Positions 18,348 through 26,601 of a stretch of 64,000 nucleotides of DNA are shown here, in pieces; the stretch's first letter is position 1, and every line of letters begins with the position of its first letter. The notes beneath the pieces were generated by a model. That model was given only the letters and a program-made list of their open reading frames with translations. It searched no databases and was not told the origin of the DNA. The translations under genes and the position numbers were made by a program. This DNA is from a virus: the IMG/VR virus record IMGVR_UViG_3300032223_003493, positions 18,882 to 82,881 of that record; one strand, written 5' to 3'.

Positions 18348-18842
18348 CTATTGACTTTGGCCTTTTGAACGCTTGCCCTCTGTTGGGTTGTTTACCACTC
18401 CACGTAAGGTAGATCTAACAAATCTATCTCCACGAGTATTTCTCTGTCCAAATAATCTAATCTCACCATTTTGAATTCTTACAATTTCATTTTGGGCAAA
18501 GTCAAATCTTACTTTTTGAGCCTCGGAATATTGTGGGTCTGCTCCTTGGAGTGCTTGCATATAATACATTTGTGCAGCAAGAATTGCACAAATAACAGGA
18601 ACAGGGTGAGGATAAGCAACATCTCCACCGATATTAACTTGCTTTAAAGGAACATCATACATCGTGGCAAGGTTAGCATCAATTTCTGCTGATGCTTGTT
18701 GGATAAAAAAGTCCAAATTTATGTTTGATGCCGATTCAGGAGTAGGATTTCTAAAGTTTGGAATCGGGTTATCACCTTCTGTAACAACGTTAGGCGGAAG
18801 GTATTGTTTTACATCATTTGTTGTGCAATAAGAACGTGGCAT
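18348..18842 (-). CDS. Head-tail connector, Mu gp36-like (DUF1320-like)
   Basis: This 164-aa protein matches the gp36/DUF1320 pattern of phage head-tail connector proteins. It begins SYCTTNDVKQYLPP, has FFIQQASAEIDANLATMYDVPL (about 66-87), continues with VPVICAILAAQMYYMQAL and ends in the helix RFDFAQNEIVRIQNGEIRLFG. The family sits on the portal ring and joins head to tail. The C-terminal ~30 residues are basic and low in structure (RGVVNNPTEGKRSKGQSQ). The start overlaps the stop of the PHP-like gene by one base, and the tail-terminator-like gene follows after 9 bases, so the cluster looks like the neck module. Confidence 0.6.
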   Translation of the reverse strand: MPRSYCTTNDVKQYLPPNVVTEGDNPIPNFRNPTPESASNINLDFFIQQASAEIDANLATMYDVPLKQVNIGGDVAYPHPVPVICAILAAQMYYMQALQGADPQYSEAQKVRFDFAQNEIVRIQNGEIRLFGQRNTRGDRFVRSTLRGVVNNPTEGKRSKGQSQ

Positions 18843-19522
18843 TATACTACTCCTGTGTTTGGCTTTAAATATTTCGGTGTGTAATCAACACCCTCGTCAC
18901 CTTGTACTAATCCCATTTCTTGTGCCGTTTTTCTTTGCATCAAGGTAAAAACATTTGTATTTTCAAGATCATTAGCTGAAGTAGCTCCTGAACTTAAGAA
19001 TCTTGGAAAATCTATATCAATATCTCTGTAAGCTCCTGATTTAGCATTAAATATCTCAACTCCATCAGGGGCATATTTACTTCCCTGCAGTCTATTTAAT
19101 GTGGCTCCAAGTTTTGAGTTAACATTGGTAGCTAAAACAAATCCATTGTTATCATGAACAAAGCCGCAAGCTTTGTCAATTGAAAGATTTTTTGGTACTG
19201 GCTTAAGTAAATTGTAAACATACAATTCTTCTTTACCAGTGCAAATGTAAGTTTGGCCAGGTATGACAACTATGTCCATTTGTTGTTCCTGAGCCATTTG
19301 CTTTGCTCTCAATCCAACATTTGGCGTGTCAGGAGATAAAATTCCAATTACATCCAAGCCATTAATTATAGCTGCTGTAAGTATTGACTTTATTGTTGAG
19401 TTTAAGTAATCTTCGTTGGAAAATGCTTCTTCTTTGTCAATAAATACGCACAAATCAACTCTTAAGACATTTTTTCTAAGGGCTGTGCATTCTTTTGCTA
19501 TGTGATACCAAGAGCGTTCCAT
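18842..19522 (-). CDS. PHP-fold protein lacking metal ligands (putative pseudoenzyme)
   Basis: This 226-aa protein follows the PHP (polymerase and histidinol phosphatase) motif order. RVDLCVFID stands where DLHxH is expected. GLDVIGILSPDTPNVG replaces the 'GLDxIAITDHDTxxG' segment, and IVVIPGQTYI replaces 'xIPGVEIS'. Near the end, PDGVEIFNA matches the 'IEVYN' segment and SSGATSAND stands for the 'GSDAH' segment. Thus the His and Asp/Glu ligands that bind catalytic metals look replaced (HxH to CxF, TDH to SPD, GVE to GQT, SDAH to ATSA). PHP enzymes are phosphoesterases; this copy is probably non-catalytic and may be structural. It is coupled to the gp36-like connector. No Shine-Dalgarno is seen before its ATG. 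Confidence 0.55.
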   Translation of the reverse strand: MERSWYHIAKECTALRKNVLRVDLCVFIDKEEAFSNEDYLNSTIKSILTAAIINGLDVIGILSPDTPNVGLRAKQMAQEQQMDIVVIPGQTYICTGKEELYVYNLLKPVPKNLSIDKACGFVHDNNGFVLATNVNSKLGATLNRLQGSKYAPDGVEIFNAKSGAYRDIDIDFPRFLSSGATSANDLENTNVFTLMQRKTAQEMGLVQGDEGVDYTPKYLKPNTGVV

Positions 19523-19556
19523 AATAAAGAAAATACTAGGTATCCAGCTTGTTTAC

Positions 19557-20093
19557 CTATCTTTTGTTTCCGCAGTCAGGACAGAACTTTTCCATTGTAA
19601 GAAATTTAAAGCCACATTCCACACAGAATTTTGCTAATTGAGCAGTGCCACATTTTAAACAAAATTTAGCATCAAGTGGCAAAGCATATAAGCACTCAGA
19701 ATTAGAACATTCTTTGTAGTGCTTTTCAACTTGCTTTCGTACAGTGGTTCCATCCATCTCATCAAGCTCGGAAATCAAATCTGCGATATTCACCGTACTA
19801 GGGGTAATTGCTGCTTGATGTTCTGTTTCTTGTTCTACTTCAGGTTCAGTTGGCTTCAATATAGGCTGTTTTTCTGCCCATTTTTGAAATTCTGGGCTAT
19901 CAAAAAGACTTTGCTTTGGTTCTGCACTAACGTCCCCAAATTCATTGATTTTTAGGTCAATTTCACGATCAGGTAATTCCATCTCGTCCCCAAGCACTGT
20001 ATGTCCAAATTTATTAACTTTTGGCTTGGGGAGATCTTCACGATGGGGATTGGTGAAAGAGTGTCTTAAAGCTTTGATCTGATCGTCGTTCAT
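19557..20093 (-). CDS. Double zinc-ribbon protein
   Basis: This 178-aa protein has an acidic, Pro/Glu-rich first two thirds (many E, P and Q) that looks disordered. The C-terminal ~55 residues carry eight cysteines. One pair is in CSNSEC and then FCLKCG; the other is FCVECG and FCPDCG. This is a double zinc-ribbon (DZR-type). Such modules bind protein or nucleic acid partners. It is the upstream neighbour of the PHP-like gene in the neck module. A hairpin including its stop codon lies in the 34-base gap downstream. Confidence 0.65.
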   Translation of the reverse strand: MNDDQIKALRHSFTNPHREDLPKPKVNKFGHTVLGDEMELPDREIDLKINEFGDVSAEPKQSLFDSPEFQKWAEKQPILKPTEPEVEQETEHQAAITPSTVNIADLISELDEMDGTTVRKQVEKHYKECSNSECLYALPLDAKFCLKCGTAQLAKFCVECGFKFLTMEKFCPDCGNKR

Positions 20094-20109
20094 AAACTAA
20101 TTTTACAGT

Positions 20110-20526
20110 TTATTGCTTCTTTTTGTCATCTCTTCTTTCGTATTTGAAGCTGACTACCTCAAATGAATTAGCTTCAGAATCATCTCCTGCAGCATATTCC
20201 TTGGCAGTATCTGAGTGATTTTCAATTGCTTGTAAGATCTTGCTCATCAATTGTGTGTCTGGAATAGGTCCGTTGTGCTTTGCCTTAATTTCAACTGCAA
20301 AACTGTGTACTGTTCCATCATCACCAACAACACTGACACTCGATTGTGGTTTGGCAAATGATTCGATTTTAGGGTGCATTCCAGTATCAATGGTTGAATC
20401 CTCTGTTTCCATTGGTTCAGTAGCTCCCATATCGTAAACTGCATCATTGATTTTGCTACCCAATTCTGGATTTACCTGTGCTACTCTAGTCTTTATGTCG
20501 TCCAAAACTCTTATCACTCTGTTCAT
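20110..20526 (-). CDS. Hypothetical acidic protein
   Basis: This 138-aa protein has a helical start (RVIRVLDDIKTRVAQVNPEL), a beta strand block (SSVSVVGDDGTVHSFAVEI) and a Lys-rich end (FKYERRDDKKKQ). No domain was recognised. A good ribosome-binding site (AGAAGGA about 6 bases before ATG) supports the start. It opens the gene group after the 151-base palindrome-rich gap and is followed by the double zinc-ribbon gene after 16 bases. Confidence 0.55.
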   Translation of the reverse strand: MNRVIRVLDDIKTRVAQVNPELGSKINDAVYDMGATEPMETEDSTIDTGMHPKIESFAKPQSSVSVVGDDGTVHSFAVEIKAKHNGPIPDTQLMSKILQAIENHSDTAKEYAAGDDSEANSFEVVSFKYERRDDKKKQ

Positions 20527-20677
20527 TTTTTCTTCCTTCTAGTTTTCTCTTTTTTTACACCCATTAATAATGGGAATTAACATTTAATATTAAAATGATT
20601 ATTAACGTTAATCTTTAAAAGAAAATTGTTTTTTAAAATATTAAAATTAAATTGTTGCTACAATATGCAAAAACAAT
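20527..20677. promoter_or_regulatory. Palindrome-rich intergenic region
   Basis: This 151-base A+T-rich gap separates the 369-aa gene from the 138-aa gene. It holds three perfect or near-perfect palindromes: CCCATTAATAATGGG (20560-20574), TTTAATATTAAA (20583-20594) and ATTAACGTTAAT (20601-20612). An 8-bp inverted repeat (AAATTGTT...AACAATTT, 20649-20679) overlaps the upstream gene's stop and is followed on the minus strand by a T-rich stretch. It may hold a weak terminator plus a promoter or operator for the 138-aa gene; the sequence does not settle this. Confidence 0.35.
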
Positions 20678-21787
20678 TTACCCTCCAGTACCAATATTCC
20701 AGATATATCTGAAAAATCTACTTCTTCCTCCAGGCATATTAAACTCTGGTACAACAACTGATTTGATTCCAGGGTAGAAAGCAATAGGTAATTTTTCTAA
20801 CATCTTTTCAAATTCTTCTTTGTACATTGTAGCTGATTGTCTTAAATCATCAGTAATTCTTGCATCAGGATCTTCTATAAGTAATCTTCGTTGTCTGTTT
20901 GTCAAGCTTGTTAGTAAACTTCTTAAGATGTAATATGCTGCTCCGTACACTAATGCTGGATCATAGAAGTAAGGAGCATCACTGACTTTTTGATATTTTC
21001 TAGAACCTGGTTGAGAATTTATTGTTTGTAATGCCATATATAAGCTACTGTTCATATGATCATTTGTAATCATTTTTATGCTGTAGGAAACAAGAACATT
21101 ATCATAGCTTTGAATTTCAACAGGATTACCATTTGAATCAATAAAATATATGTTTCCCATAAAATCATACTTAACCAAAAGACCATTTGGGTAGTTATGT
21201 CCTCCAGAATATTGAGATTCATAACCATCTCTGTTTTTTATTATTGGGTCATAAGTAGTATTAATTGTTGAATAAATTGGAACTGTCTCCGACAATTGAA
21301 TCAATGGATCTCTATCGCCTTGATTTGAAGGTCCACTTATTCTGACTTCTGGTTTTGGTACAGAATTCCAAAATGGAAATGCTACTGACCCAACACTTCT
21401 ATTTCTTCTGAAAATTACTTCTTCGTCGTAGATAGGAATGTTCAAAAGATGCTCTAATTCGTACCTTAAACTACTTTTTACGAGTAATTCATCTCCTAGC
21501 ATTGGTGAGGAAGTATTTAGTACATTTCCGCTTGAATCTACCTCTTGAATTCTGTAATAGTCTGAAGGGGATCCGTTAGTGTCTACACCTTCATTTGTTG
21601 GGAATGGTACTGTTGCTATTGTTGTGTAAGTACCTTCAAAATTGGAACTTTTTTGAATTTTGTAAAAGGCAACATTTTGTGCACCACTTCTTTCCCATTC
21701 AATAAAAATTCCTGGGTTTGATGGTTGTGAATTGTAATAAACTAATGTACTGTTGCTAAATGATTGAGCTGAAAAATCTTGTGCCAT
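20678..21787 (-). CDS. Neck-like structural protein with Fn3-like N-terminus
   Basis: This 369-aa protein starts at the ATG at 21787 (MAQDF). A start 10 codons further upstream would begin inside the terminator-like stem, whereas GGAG stands 6 bases before 21787. Residues ~20-90 resemble a fibronectin type III sandwich (PGIFIEWERSGAQNVAFYKI, then SDYYRIQEVDSSG). Further on come beta segments, then a helical bundle (ALVYGAAYYILRSLLTSL, RRLLIEDPDARI, MYKEEFEKMLEKL). The helical part resembles adaptor proteins that sit below a portal, but I cannot name a family. Its position just upstream of the other neck genes supports a head-tail junction role. Confidence 0.5.
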   Translation of the reverse strand: MAQDFSAQSFSNSTLVYYNSQPSNPGIFIEWERSGAQNVAFYKIQKSSNFEGTYTTIATVPFPTNEGVDTNGSPSDYYRIQEVDSSGNVLNTSSPMLGDELLVKSSLRYELEHLLNIPIYDEEVIFRRNRSVGSVAFPFWNSVPKPEVRISGPSNQGDRDPLIQLSETVPIYSTINTTYDPIIKNRDGYESQYSGGHNYPNGLLVKYDFMGNIYFIDSNGNPVEIQSYDNVLVSYSIKMITNDHMNSSLYMALQTINSQPGSRKYQKVSDAPYFYDPALVYGAAYYILRSLLTSLTNRQRRLLIEDPDARITDDLRQSATMYKEEFEKMLEKLPIAFYPGIKSVVVPEFNMPGGRSRFFRYIWNIGTGG

Positions 21788-21796
21788 ATTTACTCC

Positions 21797-21830
21797 AAAA
21801 AAATAAAGGCCACCCAACTGGATAGCCTTT
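21797..21830 (-). terminator. Intrinsic-terminator-like hairpin
   Basis: Read on the minus strand, AAAGGC-TATCC pairs with GGGTG-GCCTTT across a 4-base loop (AGTT). This gives an 11-bp stem with two G-U pairs, followed by ATTTTTTT. It lies 21 bases after the stop of the 261-aa gene. The U-tract runs directly into the GGAG ribosome-binding site of the 369-aa gene, so downstream expression would need read-through or an internal promoter. Confidence 0.7.
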
Positions 21831-21851
21831 ATTCAGTCTAGATTAAATTTT

Positions 21852-22637
21852 CTAAACTCTTCTGATTGAGCCCTCTTCTGCGTCGCCCATATCTGCTTCT
21901 AAATCAATAGCATCAGCAATTGCATCATAGCCATCGTCGCCAGTATCGTTATAATCAAAATCAGCTCCAGCAACTCTTCTATCACGATTGTAGTTAGTCA
22001 TCTGTACTTCACGAACACTTGATCCTCTAACTGCATCATTAGGAGGCTCAGCTACAAAAGCTCTTCCTTTTGTTTCTACTCCAGAGACAGAACTATTTGC
22101 ATCTAGATTTTTTTGCTGAGCTAAAAGTTGGTTAATAATCCCTGGATTTCTTTGAACTCTTTCTGCAAATTGCTCTACTGATAAATCTTCTCCTTGAAGT
22201 TCAGCTTGTGTTTGCGCAATATCTAAAGCCATTGCGTAAGAAAGGGAATCATTAGCATAGCCAGCAGTAGTAACATTATTATCTTTGTTTGAATAAGCTT
22301 TTTCTGCATCAATACTTTCTGCTTCAATTGTTTTGCCATCGACATCAACAGTTCTGAGATTATTGTTATTTTGCTGCTTAAGGAGTTCTTTCTTTCCCTT
22401 AATAGCTGCCTTTTCTTCAATATTGTCAAATTGTTCTGGAGTTATTTTTCTCAAAAGTCCTAGTCGCAATGAATTTCTAAGGTCTTTAGAAGCCTTGACA
22501 ACTTTAGGATCTTCCCAAGTAAGATCGATGGCTTGTAGAGGACCAAAGTTCAATCTAATATCACTTACATAATGAGGGCCAAGAGTTACATTTTGCACAA
22601 TAAATGATTCTGGCTCTTGATTTACACTTTCATTCAT
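21852..22637 (-). CDS. Hypothetical acidic protein of the neck region
   Basis: This 261-aa protein has no recognised domain. Its N-terminal ~75 residues (IVQNVTLGPHYVSDIRLNFG, then KVVKASKDLRNSLRLGLLRK) may fold. The rest is rich in Asp, Glu, Asn and Gln and probably disordered (GADFDYNDTGDDGYDAIADA). This composition resembles scaffold-like or linker proteins. It is three bases after the FmdB-like gene and is followed by the terminator-like hairpin, so these two genes form their own transcription unit. Confidence 0.5.
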   Translation of the reverse strand: MNESVNQEPESFIVQNVTLGPHYVSDIRLNFGPLQAIDLTWEDPKVVKASKDLRNSLRLGLLRKITPEQFDNIEEKAAIKGKKELLKQQNNNNLRTVDVDGKTIEAESIDAEKAYSNKDNNVTTAGYANDSLSYAMALDIAQTQAELQGEDLSVEQFAERVQRNPGIINQLLAQQKNLDANSSVSGVETKGRAFVAEPPNDAVRGSSVREVQMTNYNRDRRVAGADFDYNDTGDDGYDAIADAIDLEADMGDAEEGSIRRV

Positions 22638-22640
22638 ATT

Positions 22641-22985
22641 TTAATCCTTTTTATTTACAGGTAAAGATGTTATACCGTCCAACCCTTCTTTTCCGGTCCA
22701 ATACTCATTTGATTTAGCCTCTCTAGAAGTTGGGTCATAAGAGTTTTTTCTAACTGACTTTTGGTCTTTAACAAATTCTGTCATTTGTTTTCGTTTCACA
22801 GTGGTTCCGAATTGTTTTTCTTTTGCTGTCAAACCCTCTTGAACAGTAAAGCTATTAAAAATTCTTTTTGCTTCTCCAACTCCACAAGGGCAAGGAATTG
22901 TAGGATTGTATTCACTAAAAGAAAGAGATATTGTGAATGTTTTAGGTTCATTTGAGCATTCACATAAGTATTCGTATCTAGGCAT
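22641..22985 (-). CDS. FmdB-like zinc-ribbon protein
   Basis: This 114-aa protein opens MPRYEYLCEC, the usual start of FmdB-type zinc ribbons, and has the second cysteine pair in IPCPCGVGEAKRIF. FmdB-type proteins are small zinc-ribbon regulators or accessory factors and are common in large phages. The Cys pairs here are CxC rather than CxxC. The C-terminal half is polar (KRKQMTEFVKDQKSVRKNSY). It is the first gene of the minus-strand unit, facing the divergent gap. Confidence 0.65.
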   Translation of the reverse strand: MPRYEYLCECSNEPKTFTISLSFSEYNPTIPCPCGVGEAKRIFNSFTVQEGLTAKEKQFGTTVKRKQMTEFVKDQKSVRKNSYDPTSREAKSNEYWTGKEGLDGITSLPVNKKD

Positions 22986-23062
22986 GTTTTGTTATTTGAA
23001 GTTAGAGATATACAGGTATTTGTACAATATCTTTCGAAATCTTATATAAGGAGTACTCAAAA
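22986..23062. promoter_or_regulatory. Divergent intergenic region, likely promoter area
   Basis: This 77-base A+T-rich gap is the only place where genes diverge, so it should hold promoters for both the minus-strand neck/tail block and the 41-kb plus-strand block. TTGTAC and TATATA are separated by 17 bases on the plus strand, but the TATATA abuts the AAGGAG ribosome-binding site, so transcription from it would begin after that site. No convincing -10/-35 pair or phage late-promoter motif is otherwise seen. A short palindrome TTTCGAAA is present. Confidence 0.4.
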
Positions 23063-23239
23063 ATGAGTTCAGAAATTACAGACGCAGGAACAACCCATCA
23101 TATGTATTGTGTTAAGTGCAGAACTATGGTAATGGTTTCAGCTCCTAAAAAAATTGTTATGAAGAGCAGTAGACACGCACTTCAAGGCAAATGCCCTCAC
23201 TGTTCTACATCTACTTTTAAAATTACAAAAGCAGAATAA
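23063..23239 (+). CDS. Small zinc-ribbon protein, DUF5679-like
   Basis: This is a 58-aa protein. It starts at ATG 23063 behind AAGGAG (8 bases spacing) and ends TAA at 23237-23239, five bases before the next gene. It has two cysteine pairs, MYCVKCRTMVM and GKCPHCSTS, separated by ~24 residues with basic stretches (APKKIVMKSS). This matches the DUF5679 family of small zinc ribbons seen in large phages and giant viruses, whose function is unknown. It is the first gene of the plus-strand structural block. Confidence 0.7.
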   Translation: MSSEITDAGTTHHMYCVKCRTMVMVSAPKKIVMKSSRHALQGKCPHCSTSTFKITKAE

Positions 23240-23244
23240 TTCCT

Positions 23245-25938
23245 ATGAAATTTGTATTCAATGATAGTTTGACAGCATCGATATCAGTTAGTGATCAAAA
23301 TCTAACTGATATTCGTTTTGTACCTAGTGGCATCATTTTAGAGAAAAAGATTGTCACTTCAGCAACTCTCAATAATCTTGACGAGTTGTTTGAAGCAATA
23401 AAGGGTTTCAAAACAGAAAAGGATGTGTTAAATTTTATTAAAACTAGCACTGATGCTCAAAATATCTTGAAAAACCCAGAAGATTTATTTAAATTTTCCA
23501 AAAAATTGCATTCAATGTTTGGTAGTAGCAGTTCTGGAGGTTCTTCCTTATCAGATCCTGTTGCAATAGCTAATCAAATGATAGGCGCTTCAGCTGATGA
23601 AGCAGGAGAACCAGCATCTCGTTTTGCTCCTTATTTATCTTCAAAAGATCAAATTATTGCAAGACTTAAGCCATTTATGTCAGATAAACAAATTGGTGAT
23701 CTTTTTTACAAATTTGAAGAAGTAGTAAAACTTCCATTTACAGAAATTATTGGCATCTTAGAATATTGTATTCAGCAATCTAGATCTTGTAATGCCAAAG
23801 TAAAAGATTTAATTGATTTTTATATTGACCATTACTCACAAAAACGCCAAGGTGCAAATACAAAAAGAATTATTGAAACTGCTTGTCAGTATCAAAAATT
23901 AAATCCTACAGTTGATATATTTTCTGTTTTAAGAGATGCTGTTCACGGAAATCAACCAAAAGTTGGTTTGGGATACTTATCAAAAGACCCTGATGCTCAA
24001 TTAGTTTTTGATAACTTAATTATGTTATCGCAAGCTAGTTTGCCTGAACAAGATGAAGAAATCAGAAGAAGATTCCAAGCAAGTAGAGACGCTTTGCAAA
24101 ACCAAGAACAAAAAATCAATATGCAAAGAGCTATTTACGACATGATGAAAACTGAAGAAAGAAATCTTCAGCTTGCAAAAATGATCAAAGGCCTTGGTTC
24201 TACATTCGAGTTTTTACTCACCCAGCCAATGTATAGAGCATTGAAAGATATGTACTATAATTTGAGTGCTGGAAGAATATTGATGAATCAAACTGCAAGT
24301 ATTTTTGGCGGTGATACATCTCCAGAAAATAGAAGAGTCAAGCCTAGCGAACAACAAGCTGAGAATGAAAATACTTTTCCTCAAATTCCAGAAAATAAAC
24401 AACCATTTTCAAATAGTCAATACAATTTTCTTAAGTTGGCTAGCCCAGAAGTTTCTAAACATATATATGCTCAAACTGCTCCCACTACTACACCAGAACA
24501 GAAGAAAGAAGCTGAAAATGGCTTAACTAGAATTTGGCAATCTGTAAGAGAAACAGCAAATAAAGTCATACAAACAATAAAAGAAAAATTGTCACAAACT
24601 GGGCAAGTTATAGATAATGCTTGGCAAAATATTATTGGAAGAATTGCAAACTTTTTCAAGGCGCTTGAAAATGCTGTCAAAAGCTTACTTAATCAAATTG
24701 CTTCAAATACAATAACTTTTGAAAGTGTTGCAAAAGCTTTTAGTGGAGTACTTGAGTTACTCCAAGGCGGAACTGGATTTGAACAAAGTTCTACTAAAAT
24801 TGCATCAGTTGATATAAATAGAACTTCTCAAAGAGCCCCTCAACAAGGCACTACATACCCTGGTGGAAATAAAGCCAATCAAATTGCCCTTAATACTATT
24901 GGATTACTATCACAAATAGGTGGTTTTATTATTGGTGCAATTGGAATTGAAAGAGGAGTGGCAGTTGCTATAGGCGAAAGAAATTGGCCAGCTATTGTAA
25001 ATGCTATATTGCCTGTAATGTCAATTTTTATTTCCAATTTACAAGAATTTTTATTACAAACTAACGCAATTGGTAAAAATGCTCCTCAAAGTTCAATGTT
25101 CTTTGACCCAAAAACTGGCAAAATGACTCAACAAGGTTTGCAAATTATGGCAAACAATCAAGAGACTATGATTTCTCTAGGAATAGCAGATGAAGATGCT
25201 ATGGCCTTAAGTAAATTTAGAATTCAAAAGCAAGAACTCATGTCTCAATTATCAAAAAAAGAAAGTAGCCTAGAACTTTCAGAATCACAAACAATTCAAA
25301 CTGGTGGTGGCAATAAAGAAACTACTGTTGGAGACTTGCCTGCTGATTTTCAAGTCAAGCTTAAAGATTTTCTAGATTTTTGTGAAAAAGTTGAATTACA
25401 ATTTAAAGCAGCTCTAAATATATTTAGAAATGCAATTAATAATAATCAACAAAATTATAATGATGTTCAAAAAACTCAAGCGCAAGGATTGTTAGCTGAG
25501 TTTGAAAAGGATTTGAAAGAAGTTCAAGCAAAAAAATCAGAATGGTCTAGTATGAAAAATATTGCAGGTCATATGATGCGAAAAAGAATTTTATTGCAAA
25601 AATTAAAACCATTGCAAACTCAATTAGACACATTGAAAAAATTGGGTATTCCAATGTCTAATATCATAGCTTCACCAAATGGAATTTTATCTCAAGTTGG
25701 TAGAATTAGAAGCGAAGAACAACAAGCATTAGATAAATTGAGAAAAGAATATCACGAAAAAATGCAACTTTTGAAGAATCCAGACATAATTGCTCCAATG
25801 ATGCAATATCCAACTGATACCGGAATGACTAAATTACCTGAGAGTAAAGATCAATCAAATACAAATAAATCTCCTTTTGATGCACCTAAAGATTCACAAT
25901 TCAAGATAAAAGAAGAAGACAATACTGGAGTTGAATAA
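23245..25938 (+). CDS. Large virion-associated protein with hydrophobic segment, tape-measure candidate
   Basis: This is an 897-aa, mostly helical protein. Residues ~553-605 form a hydrophobic region (GGFIIGAIGIERGVAVAIG, then ILPVMSIFISNLQEFLL). It is flanked by amphipathic helices (VRETANKVIQTIKEKL, IIGRIANFFKALENAVKSLL) and by charged coiled-coil-like segments near 690-840. Tape-measure proteins and injected virion proteins typically show this pattern. The N-terminal ~100 residues look globular, and ~115-125 is a Gly/Ser linker. The C-terminal 40 residues are polar and disordered. It is joined by TAATG to the coiled-coil gene. Tape measure is one of two candidates; see the gene at 26602. 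Confidence 0.45.
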   Translation: MKFVFNDSLTASISVSDQNLTDIRFVPSGIILEKKIVTSATLNNLDELFEAIKGFKTEKDVLNFIKTSTDAQNILKNPEDLFKFSKKLHSMFGSSSSGGSSLSDPVAIANQMIGASADEAGEPASRFAPYLSSKDQIIARLKPFMSDKQIGDLFYKFEEVVKLPFTEIIGILEYCIQQSRSCNAKVKDLIDFYIDHYSQKRQGANTKRIIETACQYQKLNPTVDIFSVLRDAVHGNQPKVGLGYLSKDPDAQLVFDNLIMLSQASLPEQDEEIRRRFQASRDALQNQEQKINMQRAIYDMMKTEERNLQLAKMIKGLGSTFEFLLTQPMYRALKDMYYNLSAGRILMNQTASIFGGDTSPENRRVKPSEQQAENENTFPQIPENKQPFSNSQYNFLKLASPEVSKHIYAQTAPTTTPEQKKEAENGLTRIWQSVRETANKVIQTIKEKLSQTGQVIDNAWQNIIGRIANFFKALENAVKSLLNQIASNTITFESVAKAFSGVLELLQGGTGFEQSSTKIASVDINRTSQRAPQQGTTYPGGNKANQIALNTIGLLSQIGGFIIGAIGIERGVAVAIGERNWPAIVNAILPVMSIFISNLQEFLLQTNAIGKNAPQSSMFFDPKTGKMTQQGLQIMANNQETMISLGIADEDAMALSKFRIQKQELMSQLSKKESSLELSESQTIQTGGGNKETTVGDLPADFQVKLKDFLDFCEKVELQFKAALNIFRNAINNNQQNYNDVQKTQAQGLLAEFEKDLKEVQAKKSEWSSMKNIAGHMMRKRILLQKLKPLQTQLDTLKKLGIPMSNIIASPNGILSQVGRIRSEEQQALDKLRKEYHEKMQLLKNPDIIAPMMQYPTDTGMTKLPESKDQSNTNKSPFDAPKDSQFKIKEEDNTGVE

Positions 25939-26582
25939 TGTTTAGAAAAATTTATGCTCAAATTGATGAATATATAACAACTTTGTCTAAATCTGATTTT
26001 GACAAAAATGAATCAAAGATTGATCAAGAAATTAAAAATATTGAAAAAAAAATTCCTACAGACCAACAAATTTTAGTAAATGTTAATTTCAATAATAAAA
26101 AACAATCTCTTGAAGATTATTTGAAATTATTAAAGCAACAAAAAGCTGATTTGGAAGAAAAGAAAAAAGTTGGTCAGATGTATGATTCTTCTTTATTTCA
26201 AGGCATTGGAAGTAAAAATGTTGATGTTTCTACTGAAGAAGGCCGTGAAAGCTTGAAAAGAGATATAGCAGCTCTTGAAAAACAGATACAAGTTAGAGAA
26301 CAAACATTAGCAGAAATAGACAATTATGTAGTTACTTTGCTTACTGGAGAAATGGGACAATTGAATATCGCACACACTAATTCAAAATTTGTAAAGATTG
26401 CTGATAAACCATCAGAAGAAGAAGTTTTAGAGCCTGTTCAAGAATACTTTGATAAACTTTATGATGATACTCCAGGTAGCCCAAACTACGGTAAGCTCAT
26501 GACTCATCCTGAAAAGCATAGAAATGAACTTTCCACAGAAGCGCAAACACAAACCTCAAAACCAAAGTTCAAAAAGAAATAA
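25938..26582 (+). CDS. Coiled-coil protein
   Basis: This 214-aa protein is dominated by heptad-like helices: ESKIDQEIKNIEKKIP, DYLKLLKQQKADLEEKKK and KRDIAALEKQIQVREQTL. The C-terminal third (SEEEVLEPVQEYFDKLYDD, then a Lys-rich tail) is acidic then basic. No family was recognised. It is translationally coupled to the 897-aa protein. It may assemble with it or with the 1,548-aa protein in the tail interior, inferred from position and coiled coils. Confidence 0.55.
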   Translation: MFRKIYAQIDEYITTLSKSDFDKNESKIDQEIKNIEKKIPTDQQILVNVNFNNKKQSLEDYLKLLKQQKADLEEKKKVGQMYDSSLFQGIGSKNVDVSTEEGRESLKRDIAALEKQIQVREQTLAEIDNYVVTLLTGEMGQLNIAHTNSKFVKIADKPSEEEVLEPVQEYFDKLYDDTPGSPNYGKLMTHPEKHRNELSTEAQTQTSKPKFKKK

Positions 26583-26601
26583 TATCTTTTACAATTAATT
26601 T

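Noticed and set aside
19537-19559. Hairpin TAGGTA/TACCTA after the double zinc-ribbon gene as a terminator
   Set aside because: The stem is only 6 bp and includes the stop codon, and the tail is a mixed T-rich run; too weak to call.
21788-21817. ATG at 21817 as the start of the 369-aa neck gene
   Set aside because: It lies inside the hairpin stem with no ribosome-binding site, whereas GGAG precedes the ATG at 21787.
23020-23050. TTGTAC-17-TATATA as a sigma70 promoter for the plus-strand block
   Set aside because: The predicted start would fall after the AAGGAG ribosome-binding site, which would leave it out of the message.
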